From Bacillus sp. es.034 (GTDB lineage: Bacteria; Bacillota; Bacilli; Bacillales; Bacillaceae_B), in contig NZ_PDIY01000001.1 in assembly GCF_002563655.1 (NCBI RefSeq), forward strand, positions 4,332,501-4,396,500: 64,000 nucleotides of DNA, read 5' to 3'. This document shows, in pieces, positions 8,528 to 17,107 of this stretch. The notes beneath the pieces were generated by a model. It saw only the letters and a program-made list of their open reading frames with translations, was not told the origin of the DNA and ran no database searches. Within the stretch, counting starts at the first letter, position 1, and each line of letters starts with the position of its first letter. Made by a program: the position numbers and the translations under genes.

Positions 8528-9427
8528 TTGACTGAAGAAACAATAGAACAACAGATCAAATCGGGTCTCCAACACCCGAAGCTGACACGGTTGAAAATCG
8601 CGAAAAGAGGTTTTTTCATCGTATTGGGTGCCATCATGATGGCCCTTGGAATCGAAGTTTTCCTTGTTCCGAATATGATTATGGATGGAGGGATCGTTGG
8701 GATCTCGATTATCCTCTATAACATGACCGGCATCAGTCTCGGTGTCTTTATTTTCTTATTGAACATCCCGTTTTTCTTCCTGGGATATAAGCAGATTGGA
8801 AAGACCTTTACGATTTCCACGATACTCGGGATTTCGATTCTTTCTTTTGCGACGAATTACCTTCACCATGTGGCGGCCTTCACACAGGATATGCTGCTTG
8901 CCACTGTGTTTGGCGGGATCGTGCTCGGTGCCGGAGTGGGATTGGTCATCCGGTATGGAGGGGCGCTTGACGGGAGTGAGATCCTCGCCATCCTGTTAAA
9001 TAAGAAATTTCCCTTTTCCGTTGGGGAATTCATCATGCTGTTTAACGTATTCATCTTCACATGGGGAGGCTTCGTCCTCGGCTGGGATCGTGCCATGTAC
9101 TCTGTCCTTGCGTATGTCATCGCCTTTAAAACCATCGATATCGTCATCGACGGCTTTGATGAATCGAAATCGGCCTGGATCATCAGTGACAAGGACGCTG
9201 AAATCGGTGATGCGATACTCGCCCGCCTCGGACGCGGTGTCACCTATTTAAAAGGGAAAGGCGGATACTCCGGAGACGACAAACGAGTCATCTTCTGCAT
9301 CGTCACCCGACTGGAAGAAGCCAAATTAAAATCGATCGTGGAAGAATTGGATCCTTCCGCTTTCCTTGCTGTCGCAGATATCAATGAAGTCCGCGGGGGA
9401 AGATTTAAGAAGAAGGACATCCATTAA
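8528..9427 (+). CDS. YitT family membrane protein (DUF161/DUF2179)
   Basis: This 299-residue protein has five predicted transmembrane helices (about residues 28-200) forming the YitT/DUF161 core, including the characteristic PNMIMDGGIVGIS and YGGALDGSEILA segments. A cytoplasmic DUF2179 domain follows at about 205-295 (GRGVTYLKGKGGYSGDDKRVIFCIV). Bacillus species carry several paralogs; the transported or sensed molecule is not established. The start is TTG at 8528, supported by GGAGGA at the right distance. It follows a 65-residue membrane protein, and a terminator lies just downstream. Confidence 0.9.
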   Translation: MTEETIEQQIKSGLQHPKLTRLKIAKRGFFIVLGAIMMALGIEVFLVPNMIMDGGIVGISIILYNMTGISLGVFIFLLNIPFFFLGYKQIGKTFTISTILGISILSFATNYLHHVAAFTQDMLLATVFGGIVLGAGVGLVIRYGGALDGSEILAILLNKKFPFSVGEFIMLFNVFIFTWGGFVLGWDRAMYSVLAYVIAFKTIDIVIDGFDESKSAWIISDKDAEIGDAILARLGRGVTYLKGKGGYSGDDKRVIFCIVTRLEEAKLKSIVEELDPSAFLAVADINEVRGGRFKKKDIH

Positions 9428-9443
9428 TAATCGTGTTGAGATA

Positions 9444-9470
9444 GGGAGCGTCGATGCTCCCTTCTTTTTA
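9444..9470 (+). terminator. Intrinsic terminator after yitT-like gene
   Basis: GGGAGC and GCTCCC pair around a six-base loop, followed by a T-rich run. Confidence 0.75.
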
Positions 9471-9518
9471 CACTCTTCGTAACTACCCTTCCGTGGTGGA
9501 AGAACCTGGCATAGACTT

Positions 9519-9884
9519 TCAATCGCTGTACCTGTTCCCACCGTTCTTGAGTTCCTCCACGACTGATTCCCCTTCGCTTTCATCACGGTCCATCCATCTC
9601 CATTTTTCATGCAGCCTGATCCTGCCGTCCTCCAGTATTTCAGGAACAGAGGTGCATTGACCTCCCCTGATTTCATGATTCACGTTCACATGGTTATATC
9701 TGAACACTAAGCTGCCATCGTCTTTCACGATGCCAATCAGGGTCCCTTCCTTAATTTCTCCCCCACTATATGTGGCCGAAAGAATCTGCCCTTCTTGCTT
9801 ATACTCAAACACGGTCCTTGAAGATACCTCACCGTTTGCAGTATTTTCAATGGATATGAATGTACGTCCATCATAATTGATCAT
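9519..9884 (-). CDS. Small conserved cytoplasmic protein, often mislabelled N-acetylglutamate synthase
   Basis: A 121-residue protein with the recognisable Bacillus family pattern [20 protein letters not shown] ... F-x-Y-x-Q-x-G followed by [23 protein letters not shown] and [10 protein letters not shown]. It looks like a small beta-barrel of repeated strand pairs. Relatives are commonly named n-acetylglutamate synthase in databases, but no GNAT motif is present and I would not transfer that activity. There is no signal peptide. The last 20 residues are hydrophilic and poorly conserved. A REP hairpin separates it from the histidine kinase gene, which lies upstream of it on the same strand. 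Confidence 0.75.
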   Translation of the reverse strand: MINYDGRTFISIENTANGEVSSRTVFEYKQEGQILSATYSGGEIKEGTLIGIVKDDGSLVFRYNHVNVNHEIRGGQCTSVPEILEDGRIRLHEKWRWMDRDESEGESVVEELKNGGNRYSD

Positions 9885-9901
9885 TTACAGTTCCTCCTTG
9901 A

Positions 9902-9942
9902 TGGGGACGGACCCTTGCTTAGAAGCAAGAGGTCCGTCCCTC
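9902..9942. repeat. REP hairpin, GGGGACGGACC / GGTCCGTCCC form
   Basis: A 17-bp interrupted inverted repeat: GGGGACGGACCCTTGCTT followed closely by AAGCAAGAGGTCCGTCCC. It abuts the stop codon of the histidine kinase (9943-9945). Confidence 0.85.
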
Positions 9943-11184
9943 TTATGTAGTACCTGGAAAAAAGACCCTGAATGTCGTTCCTACACCAGGCTTACTTTCC
10001 ACCTTGATCTCACCCTTCATGCGCTTTACGATCTGATAACTGACCGTGAGTCCGAGTCCCGTCCCTTTTTCCTTCGTCGAATAATAGGGCCTGCCGAGTA
10101 CCTTGAGCTGTTCCGGTGGCATACCGATTCCATTATCCTGAATCGTGATCAACATTCGCCCGTCAGGATGGCGGCTCGCAGCCGCGGTGATTTCCCCATT
10201 TTCCTTTACCGCCTCGATGGCATTTTTCAGAAGGTTGAGGAGGACTTGTTTCACCTCCAGCTTCATTCCCTTGATGTTCAGACCGTTTTCAATCTTCTGA
10301 TGGATTTGAATGCTGTTCATCACCGCATATGTCGACATGACGTCAACGGATTCATTCATGGTCTCGGTCAAGCTGAACACCTCGTATTCCTCCGTCTGAG
10401 GCTTTGCCAGGGAAAGATATTGATTGATGACGTCCTGGGCGTGATCGAGTTCCTGGATGGATATGTCGATGAAGCTTTTCTGTTCCAATGTTAACTCTTC
10501 TCTAAGCAGAAGCTGCATGAACCCCCTCACCGTCGTCATCGGATTCCGGATTTCATGGGCGACAGATGCCGCCAATTCGCTGACCACGTTAAACTTTTCT
10601 GCTTTGATGAGCTCTTTTTTGACCTTGATCTGTTCCAGGCGATTTTCAATCAGATAGATGGATAGAATCAGGGTGATCCATATGATGGAAGTAGAGCTTG
10701 CCATAAACAGGAGCTGCTCTGTTTGATGATTCATCACTAAATAAATCGTCCTTGTAACCGGTATGAACAGATAAAAACCCGAAATCAGTAGTAGTTTATT
10801 CTTCCAGGATACCTTTCTATAGTAAGCAGATACAAGAATCAGCAGCACACTATAAATCGCATAATTCCCAAGTAGGAATATCCAGACATGGTTTGTGAAC
10901 CAGCCGATGACGAGCATGGCGACAAATGTACTGATTCCCACTCGCTTCCCTCCATAGAGAAAGGCAAGAATCACAGGGATCACTTTAAAATCGTACACAT
11001 ATCCGCTGGAGTAAACCTCCGGGAATACCATCGTAACGGCTAACACAATGAGATTCATCAGAAAAAAAGGCACGGGAAACCCTTTAGTATCGCGATCCGA
11101 CTCACTCATAAACATTTGAAATAATAGAATCGTAAACAGAATAAATACCACATGTAAAATTAAATGATGGACCGTCTCTACCAT
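9943..11184 (-). CDS. Orphan membrane sensor histidine kinase (KinB-like architecture)
   Basis: A 413-residue kinase. Residues 1-180 hold about six hydrophobic segments with almost no extracellular domain, resembling the 5TMR-LYT type sensor of sporulation kinase KinB. The HisKA domain has its phospho-accepting His in SVAHEIRNPMT (H210). The ATPase domain shows the N box LLKNAIEAV (N321), G1 DNGIGM and G2 GTGLGL near 375. No response regulator gene is adjacent, as is usual for kinases that feed the sporulation phosphorelay. Feeding Spo0F is inference; the signal sensed is unknown. The gene is monocistronic, with an IS91-like element inserted about 130 bp upstream of its start. That leaves a short promoter region, so its expression may have been altered by the insertion. 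Confidence 0.88.
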   Translation of the reverse strand: MVETVHHLILHVVFILFTILLFQMFMSESDRDTKGFPVPFFLMNLIVLAVTMVFPEVYSSGYVYDFKVIPVILAFLYGGKRVGISTFVAMLVIGWFTNHVWIFLLGNYAIYSVLLILVSAYYRKVSWKNKLLLISGFYLFIPVTRTIYLVMNHQTEQLLFMASSTSIIWITLILSIYLIENRLEQIKVKKELIKAEKFNVVSELAASVAHEIRNPMTTVRGFMQLLLREELTLEQKSFIDISIQELDHAQDVINQYLSLAKPQTEEYEVFSLTETMNESVDVMSTYAVMNSIQIHQKIENGLNIKGMKLEVKQVLLNLLKNAIEAVKENGEITAAASRHPDGRMLITIQDNGIGMPPEQLKVLGRPYYSTKEKGTGLGLTVSYQIVKRMKGEIKVESKPGVGTTFRVFFPGTT

Positions 11185-11270
11185 ATTGGGTCTCCTTTAG
11201 GATAAAATATCTACTTTTATTCTTCGACACTTTCCCGGGAAATCCTCTCTATGACGTGGATGTTCGACAA

Positions 11271-11313
11271 GAAGCAGAGGGACGGTTCCGGTGCTTCCAT
11301 TTCGGAAGCACGA
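11271..11313. repeat. Left half of REP element interrupted by IS copy 1
   Basis: GAAGCAGAGGGACGGTTCCGGTGCTTCC is followed by CGGAAGCACGA. The matching arm GAACCGTCCCTCTGCTTTT resumes at 13874. Both arms share the AGAGGG variant, so they were one palindromic element before insertion. Confidence 0.9.
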
Positions 11314-11377
11314 GAAGAACGAAATCGCTATCGCGATGGCTTAAAAGATTCCTTCCAACTAAAAAAAGGCAAAAAAA

Positions 11378-11453
11378 ATGAAAAAGTATGTTCTTTTGTG
11401 GTATTGTTTAATCGCCAAACCAAACAATCCTTAGAAAGAAAATACTTTTTCAT
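11378..11453. repeat. Nested inverted repeat in IS 5' region (copy 1)
   Basis: ATGAAAAAGTAT at 11378-11389 pairs perfectly with ATACTTTTTCAT at 11442-11453, and inside it ATTGTTT pairs with AAACAAT. The same structure is at the equivalent place in copies 2 and 3. It could be part of the terminus structure or an attenuator upstream of the recombinase gene. Confidence 0.75.
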
Positions 11454-11573
11454 ATGCCTATTATATCATCGAATTCCTCATATTTGTATACCCTTATTCT
11501 TATTACCAGAAATCGCCCACCTCCATAGAGTAGATGAATGTCCATTTATCTATTATTCTAGGAGGCTATTTAC

Positions 11574-12446
11574 GTGGATTATCAGCAGAAAATTGAACTT
11601 TACTTCGAACTTAAAGGAACACCGGAATCCTCGAGGGAGTCCTATAGGCGGAGAATGAAGGCGTTTGTTTCGTTTATGGAAAAGCAAAATAAAAAAATCT
11701 CTGACACAACAGAAGAGGATATTCAACAATACATCCTTTTTCTGAAACAAGTGAAAGGACTCACCCCGGGGACGATTAACAACTACATTTCTTCGATTAA
11801 ATTCTTCTACACTTACGTGTTAGAAAAGGAATGGAACCCAAACAAACTTCCCAGGATGAAAAGAATCAAAAAGTTCCCTGTCGTTCCACCTAGGGAAGAT
11901 GTCCTTAGACTTATCAACTCCTGTCGAAACATTAAGCATAAGGCCATTTTCTATTTAATCTATAGTAGTGGGCTTCGCGTAAGCGAAGTCGCCCAACTGA
12001 AGATCAAGGATATATGTAGTAAATCCATGAGTATCCGGGTTGACGATGCCAAGCATAATACGAACCGATATACCATCCTATCAGAATCAGCACTTATCGT
12101 GCTTCGAGAGTATTTCAAAGCTTCTTTCAAAGGGAGACCCTTCAAACCGGACGATTGGTTATTCCCTAGTAGTAAAAATTCCTCGGGACACATTCATATT
12201 AAAACAATTAAAAACACCATCATTAAACAGCGGGATAAGATAGAGTTGGACACTACTATTTCGTCTCATACGTTAAGACACTGTTTTTCGACTCATTCTT
12301 TGGAAGATGGGGTTGACCCTGTATACATTCAACAGATGCTTGGTCATAAAAACCTTAATACGACACTTGCTTATTTACACATGACCTCAAAAAGTTTGAT
12401 GGGCGTTAAAAGTCCTTTAGATAATCTGGGAAAAGACCAACGATGA
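11574..12446 (+). CDS. IS-encoded tyrosine recombinase (phage integrase family), copy 1
   Basis: A 290-residue XerC/D-like tyrosine recombinase. An N-terminal SAM-like core-binding domain (about 1-95) is followed by the catalytic domain with the complete set: R135 in SSGLRVSEVA, K160, HTLRH (H232, R235), H258 in LGHKN and nucleophile Y267. The start is GTG at 11574, behind TAGGAGG; no ATG gives a better fit. The stop overlaps the transposase start in an ATGA, indicating translational coupling. Some IS91-family elements carry such an accessory recombinase, possibly for resolving intermediates or choosing targets; its exact role here is inference. Confidence 0.93.
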   Translation: MDYQQKIELYFELKGTPESSRESYRRRMKAFVSFMEKQNKKISDTTEEDIQQYILFLKQVKGLTPGTINNYISSIKFFYTYVLEKEWNPNKLPRMKRIKKFPVVPPREDVLRLINSCRNIKHKAIFYLIYSSGLRVSEVAQLKIKDICSKSMSIRVDDAKHNTNRYTILSESALIVLREYFKASFKGRPFKPDDWLFPSSKNSSGHIHIKTIKNTIIKQRDKIELDTTISSHTLRHCFSTHSLEDGVDPVYIQQMLGHKNLNTTLAYLHMTSKSLMGVKSPLDNLGKDQR

Positions 12447-13573
12447 GTACGGTTCAAGAACTGTTTCATACCTTCTATCCGACTTACAAAGAAACATATA
12501 AACTCTCTATGGAACAAGCAAAGGCAGCCACAAACATGATGAACTGCCGGACCGCCGCCATGGGTGGACATTCTTACGAATGTGAGTCCTGTAGTCATTC
12601 CTTAGTACGGTATAATTCCTGCCGAAATCGGCATTGTACCCTATGCCAGGGAGTAAATAAGGATATTTGGGTCGATCAACGAAAAAAAGATATTCTCGAT
12701 GCCCCTTATTTTCATGTCGTGTTTACGATGCCGGAACAGCTACATATGTTGATCTACCATAATCAGAAACTCCTTTATGATTTAATGTACAAAGCTGTCG
12801 CCGAAACGCTAACCGAACTGGCAGGTGATAAAAAGTACTTGGGAGCACAGATTGGGTTTTTCTCTGTTTTACACACCTGGGGGCAAAACCTTCATTATCA
12901 CCCTCACATCCATACCGTTGTATTGGCCGGTGGACTAAATGATCGAAATCAGTGGCGCCGTTCAAGTGAGAAATTCTTTATTCCAGTGAAGGTACTGTCT
13001 AAAAAGTTTCGGGGAAAGTATCTCTATTACCTGAAACAATACTATCAACAGAAACAATTGAGATTCTTTAACGAGTCCAAGAAGTATCAAGATGCGAAGT
13101 CTTTTCAAGCATTGATCGATGAGTGTTACCAAAAAGATTGGTATAGCTATATGAAAAGGACCTTCTCAGGACCTATCGCCGTCATGGAGTACCTTGGTCG
13201 TTACACTCATCGAATTGCCATTTCTAATAATCGTATTGTCTCAGCCAACGATCAATCGGTCACGATTCAAGTGAAGGATTATAAACGTAACAATCAAAAA
13301 AAGACCGTAACCCTGAAGGGTGTAGAATTTCTCCGTCGCTTTCTCATGCATATTCTACCGAAGGGATTTGTGAAGATTAGACACTATGGCCTCTTGGCTA
13401 ACCGGAATAAAAAGACCAAGCTGAAACTCTGTCGAAAGCTAACGAAGAGCCCTACGTATAAACCATTATTTGAAGGATTAAGCAAGATTGAAATTCTTTC
13501 TATTCTTATCAAAAAGGATGTTTCCCTCTGTCCTTCCTGTAAAAAAGCACATTTAACAGAGGCTATACCATGA
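12443..13573 (+). CDS. IS91-family Y2/HUH rolling-circle transposase, copy 1
   Basis: A 376-residue transposase. The N-terminal zinc-binding domain has cysteines at 47, 50, 60, 65 and 68. The HUH-type metal site is HPHIH (153-157), and the two catalytic tyrosines lie in YLGRY (Y250, Y254), followed by the family signature THRIAISNNRI. A C-terminal CPSC pair (near 365) may bind a second zinc. The enzyme nicks DNA, attaches covalently through tyrosine and moves the element as a single strand by rolling-circle transposition. It is translated from an ATGA overlap with the recombinase. All catalytic residues are intact, so the element should be active. Confidence 0.95.
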   Translation: MSTVQELFHTFYPTYKETYKLSMEQAKAATNMMNCRTAAMGGHSYECESCSHSLVRYNSCRNRHCTLCQGVNKDIWVDQRKKDILDAPYFHVVFTMPEQLHMLIYHNQKLLYDLMYKAVAETLTELAGDKKYLGAQIGFFSVLHTWGQNLHYHPHIHTVVLAGGLNDRNQWRRSSEKFFIPVKVLSKKFRGKYLYYLKQYYQQKQLRFFNESKKYQDAKSFQALIDECYQKDWYSYMKRTFSGPIAVMEYLGRYTHRIAISNNRIVSANDQSVTIQVKDYKRNNQKKTVTLKGVEFLRRFLMHILPKGFVKIRHYGLLANRNKKTKLKLCRKLTKSPTYKPLFEGLSKIEILSILIKKDVSLCPSCKKAHLTEAIP

Positions 13574-13803
13574 TTGTAAACAACCGAATATCTTCTTTGA
13601 AAAGCCTCTTAAGTGGGGAGGGGGAACCTATACTCTTCACAGTCCCGGAAGGGATTTAGTTTACTCTTTCCCCGGAAAAACATCAAAAAACAGGAAGATT
13701 TCGTTACCGATCAGCCGATTGAAATTCCATAGCTGGGGACCGCGACTTCCTTCTTCCTGGCAATCAAAAATTTTGCGTGCGTTCTTATTACAAATATAAA
13801 GTG

Positions 13804-13844
13804 AAAAGATCCAACTAGATTATTACCCTAGTTGGATCTTTTTG
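13804..13844 (+). other. Terminal hairpin of the IS (probable origin end), copy 1
   Basis: AAAAGATCCAACTAG and CTAGTTGGATCTTTT form a 15-bp stem 30 bp from the right end, followed by TGCGCGCAAAA. A hairpin beside the 3' terminus is the usual layout of IS91-type origins; its T-rich 3' side could also terminate transcription. The same hairpin is present in the other two copies. Confidence 0.75.
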
Positions 13845-13873
13845 CGCGCAAAACTTCCGATTGACCCCTTTAA

Positions 13874-13892
13874 GAACCGTCCCTCTGCTTTT
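13874..13892. repeat. Right half of REP element interrupted by IS copy 1
   Basis: GAACCGTCCCTCTGCTTTT directly follows the IS and complements the arm at 11271-11298. Confidence 0.88.
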
Positions 13893-13900
13893 CTCTGTTT

Positions 13901-14728
13901 TTACAAATGTTCTTTCAGCGTTTGTTGTAGTGTACCCTTTATTTCTACTAGACTGTCGAATGCGATTCCTGAATTAACTATGTTTCTGACAAGTTCTACG
14001 CGCAGCCCTGTGAGGATCGCTTTGCAACCCATCATATTGATTCCGTTAAGGATTTTCTCAAATTGAAAAAGGACATCCATTTCCATCTCCGCCGTACCTG
14101 ATAAGTCGATAATCAGGGTTTGAATCTTTATCGAACTGATTTCCATCAACACCTTTTCTTCCAATGCATTGACGCGGTAAGAATCGATCATTCCGATCAA
14201 CGGCAAAACCGCAATGGTGCTATTGACCGGGATGATCGGTACCGAAAGATTTTCCACCAATTTTTTGTGCGACCACAGCTGCTCATCTTTGTAATCCGAG
14301 TAACTGATAAAGAAATTATTCAGGAATTGATCCACGTTGTCATTAATTCTTTTTTCCAATAGGAAAAATTTTTCCCGGGAAGCTTCCCCATCCCCTTGTT
14401 CCTCGTCAAATTGATAAAGGAAGTACCATAAGGTTCTCCTAATGGCATGGACCCATTCGAGCTTGAATGCCAGGGTAAGATCATGTTGTGCCCAGGCAAT
14501 CCCCTCTATTTTTGCAAATTCAATCAGCCCTTCTTCTTTGTTTTCAACGATGTAGTGAGCGACCAGTTCGGCATTCTTTAACAGATCAATGTTTCCTTTT
14601 TCAAGAATATCATTGATCTTCCCACTAACATTAACGGCTTCAGATAATAGCTTCTGCTGAAAATCCTCTCTATTCTCCCTAAGGAAATCCGTTACGATTT
14701 CCATATCCAAGAATTTGTAACTCATCAT
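13901..14728 (-). CDS. RsbR-family stressosome protein (STAS domain), paralog 1
   Basis: A 275-residue RsbR paralog. The N-terminal half (about 1-155) is all-helical and should form the globin-like sensory turret. The C-terminal STAS domain starts near 160 (PIIPVNSTIAVLPLIGMID). The phosphorylatable positions known from B. subtilis RsbRA appear conserved as Ser in IIDLSG and Thr in LTGLR. The segment after DLSG is divergent: TAEMEMDVL replaces the usual GVxxxDTxVA. The protein should assemble with RsbS into the stressosome that releases RsbT to activate sigma-B. It stands alone next to the right end of IS copy 1. A second RsbR-like gene lies at 52873. Confidence 0.85.
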   Translation of the reverse strand: MMSYKFLDMEIVTDFLRENREDFQQKLLSEAVNVSGKINDILEKGNIDLLKNAELVAHYIVENKEEGLIEFAKIEGIAWAQHDLTLAFKLEWVHAIRRTLWYFLYQFDEEQGDGEASREKFFLLEKRINDNVDQFLNNFFISYSDYKDEQLWSHKKLVENLSVPIIPVNSTIAVLPLIGMIDSYRVNALEEKVLMEISSIKIQTLIIDLSGTAEMEMDVLFQFEKILNGINMMGCKAILTGLRVELVRNIVNSGIAFDSLVEIKGTLQQTLKEHL

Positions 14729-14843
14729 AACACTCTCCTTTTTGACCTACTATTTCTTTATTCGTGTCCACGAAAAAAAATCCTGCTACAAAAAGGAAAA
14801 TTCATAAAGAAGGAGGAGAAAGAGGACTGGAACCTATGCCTTT

Positions 14844-15971
14844 CTACTCCACCACACCGGTTCTTATGATGACAAATTTTGTGTTTACTTTTACATTAAT
14901 ATCCTTAAACCTGTCATGCCACTCCTCATCCGTAAGTTTGGAATGGCCTTCCTTTGTTCGGTATTCTTCACCAAATCCAAATACATCCGATTGTTTGGAC
15001 TGAGAATACTGGATGAGCTGCTCGATTTCTTTTGTGATTTTTTTACTGATCTTTTTTTCAATTAATTCCAGATTTTTATTTTTGCTTAAGTTGATGTCCC
15101 GATTGATTTCCTGTAAACGGGCATTGATATGGATATTGAGGTTAAATGTCATGGAGTCCGGATCAATAAGTTCAATAGTGCTTTTGCTTTTGATTGTATC
15201 CAGGGCTACCGCGATATCAGCAGATGGAGGAAGGGAAGGAAAGAGAACATCTTCCTCTCCATTCTTGAAGGTGATTTCGAAATTCCCTGCCTTGAACCGG
15301 TCACTCACTAACTTTACATAAAAGCTATCACTCGGGGAAATTCTCCCCACCATTTTATCTCCATTGAGTAAGGCCATGCCCGTAATATTAATCATGTCAT
15401 CCTCTAATTTCAATAGTGGTAACAGAGGATCAACTCCCACGGAGTAATAGTCGTGCACTGTTTCGTGGAGAGTCGGGGAAGATATGACCTCTCCTTTTAT
15501 ATTTTGCTCTATTTCCTTGTACACATATTGCCCGGCATCAGAAAACTGGGGATACTTGTGCTTTATGAGATCGCCTGCATTCCCTTCCACTATAGCGAGG
15601 AACGTTAAATCACTGATGGAATGATCCCGTGACAGCGTATCCGCCAGGTTGAATAGACCGTCTTTCGCTAAATCCTCTCCGAACAGCGCCACGCGCAGCT
15701 GGCCTGACTCAAGCTTTTTGGGAGATTTCAGATTGCTTTCGATTCTTGCTCCTTTACTGGTTAACGATCGACTTGATATAACGTTTGTACTATCCATGGA
15801 CTGTGGGTCCGTCTCAAGAATCAGTGTCGTCGTATTGATTTCTTCGTCTTCTCCCTTATCATATCCCACCGTTGTGATCATCCCGATTTTCTCAAGCGTA
15901 CTGCTTTCTGCACATGAAGTGAGGATGAGAAGGAAGATGAGAGAGAGAGTCATGTTGAGGATCCTTTTCAT
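14844..15971 (-). CDS. GerC-type spore germination lipoprotein
   Basis: A 375-residue Ger(x)C lipoprotein: signal peptide with lipobox (LILTSC, Cys near residue 20), then the family hallmark K-I-G-M-I-T-T-V-G-Y-D, a conserved S-G-Q-L-R-V-A-L-F-G-E region and a C-terminal alpha/beta domain. It belongs to the germinant receptor in the spore inner membrane. A longer reading frame extends upstream into gerB, but the ATG at 15971 is preferred: it overlaps the gerB stop as ATGA and starts exactly at the signal peptide. Last gene of a three-gene ger operon. Confidence 0.93.
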   Translation of the reverse strand: MKRILNMTLSLIFLLILTSCAESSTLEKIGMITTVGYDKGEDEEINTTTLILETDPQSMDSTNVISSRSLTSKGARIESNLKSPKKLESGQLRVALFGEDLAKDGLFNLADTLSRDHSISDLTFLAIVEGNAGDLIKHKYPQFSDAGQYVYKEIEQNIKGEVISSPTLHETVHDYYSVGVDPLLPLLKLEDDMINITGMALLNGDKMVGRISPSDSFYVKLVSDRFKAGNFEITFKNGEEDVLFPSLPPSADIAVALDTIKSKSTIELIDPDSMTFNLNIHINARLQEINRDINLSKNKNLELIEKKISKKITKEIEQLIQYSQSKQSDVFGFGEEYRTKEGHSKLTDEEWHDRFKDINVKVNTKFVIIRTGVVE

Positions 15972-17080
15972 GATTTCACTCCTTTCCGAAAGACTTTTTT
16001 CTTCAGCCATACGATAAGAAACAGGAATAAGGGATAGCCATAAACAACAAAGAAGGCCATCTGGGCAAAAACATTGTTCAATGAATTGATTTGCTTCCTG
16101 GTCACAAATAGTTGGATGCACCCAAATAAGATAAAGGATAATCCCCATGTGAAGACTTTTCTCCTTTTTTCCCCGAACATGCGGGTAAACCCCCGGGAAG
16201 CCGACCACAGGTACATCATGAGGTTCGGAAGGATCATGAGCATCCAGAACGTGATCGCTACATATTCAAATCGTTCAATGAAAGGCAACCGGACGATCTT
16301 AAACAGGGAGAGAGTTCCCCAAATGGTCCGTTCCAGTTGACCGCCGCTGAAATAGCTTAATGCGACGATCATGATAGCCACATATAGAAGAGAAGTATAA
16401 AGCAATCCAATTTGCATATAGGTTTGAACCTTATTTTTCTCTTTAATAAAAGGATAAAAAAAATAGATGAGTTCGAATCCGATGACGGTAAAGGTCATGG
16501 AATAAGTCCCTTTTAGGATTTCAGTCGCATTGGACTCCAAGATTGGAAGCAGATTGGACCAATGACTGAATTGAATCGGATACGCCAATAAGATCAAAAG
16601 CCAAAATGCAAGGAACACACTGAAGAACGAAACGCCTGCAATGATGCGAAAGCCTCCCAGTACCCCATATAGCACAAGCATCATGAGAGTCAAACTAAGG
16701 AACCAGGTAGGGACTTCCGGAAACACCCAGGCTTGCAGTACTTCGATATAGTTCCGTATGACGACCAGGAAAGAGCCCATGCAATAAAAGATGTAAAGGG
16801 CGTTCATACAAGTGCCCAGCCATTTTCCGTACACATCCTGCTGTATGCCATATAGATCCGAGCTCTCATAATAGTTCAGGGTTTTCACCATGATAAAGCC
16901 GACGAAACAAGTCACAACCCCGGAAAGAGCGACGGATATCCAGGCATCGTGTCCTGCGTCACCATAAATGATCCGTTGAAACCCCTGCACCCCAACACCT
17001 ATTTGGACAGAATGAATAATGAACATGACCATGAAAGCATTGAGGAGTGATTGTGGTTGTGGATGAACGTGAATCTTCAT
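15968..17080 (-). CDS. GerB-type spore germination permease
   Basis: A 370-residue integral membrane protein of the endospore germination permease family (APC superfamily), with about ten transmembrane helices. It is probably the germinant-binding subunit of the receptor. Recognisable features are the early VQIGVGVQGFQR segment, GYPLFLFLIVW near the end and the basic C-terminus. The gene lies 27 bases after gerA and overlaps gerC by four. The germinant itself cannot be read from the sequence. Confidence 0.93.
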   Translation of the reverse strand: MKIHVHPQPQSLLNAFMVMFIIHSVQIGVGVQGFQRIIYGDAGHDAWISVALSGVVTCFVGFIMVKTLNYYESSDLYGIQQDVYGKWLGTCMNALYIFYCMGSFLVVIRNYIEVLQAWVFPEVPTWFLSLTLMMLVLYGVLGGFRIIAGVSFFSVFLAFWLLILLAYPIQFSHWSNLLPILESNATEILKGTYSMTFTVIGFELIYFFYPFIKEKNKVQTYMQIGLLYTSLLYVAIMIVALSYFSGGQLERTIWGTLSLFKIVRLPFIERFEYVAITFWMLMILPNLMMYLWSASRGFTRMFGEKRRKVFTWGLSFILFGCIQLFVTRKQINSLNNVFAQMAFFVVYGYPLFLFLIVWLKKKVFRKGVKS

Positions 17081-17107
17081 AGCCCCCTCCCTTCTCCTTA
17101 ACAGGAC

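Larger units (their letters stand above)
11314..13873 (+). mobile_element. IS91-like element, copy 1 (2,560 bp)
   Basis: Boundaries come from comparing three copies: each starts GAAGAACGAAATCGC and ends GACCCCTTTAA, and each right end abuts GAAC. There is no target-site duplication and no terminal inverted repeat, as expected for rolling-circle IS91-family elements. Content in order: 260 bp of 5' non-coding DNA with nested inverted repeats, a tyrosine recombinase, an overlapping Y2 transposase, and 300 bp of 3' non-coding DNA ending in a strong hairpin. Known IS91 members insert next to GAAC (GTTC) or CAAG, with the origin end touching the tetranucleotide, which is what is seen here. Confidence 0.93.

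Noticed and set aside
11251-11658. A 135-codon frame across the 5' end of IS copy 1 (and similar frames in copies 2 and 3)
   Set aside because: It crosses the insertion boundary and overlaps the recombinase gene; the sequence is explained by inverted repeats.
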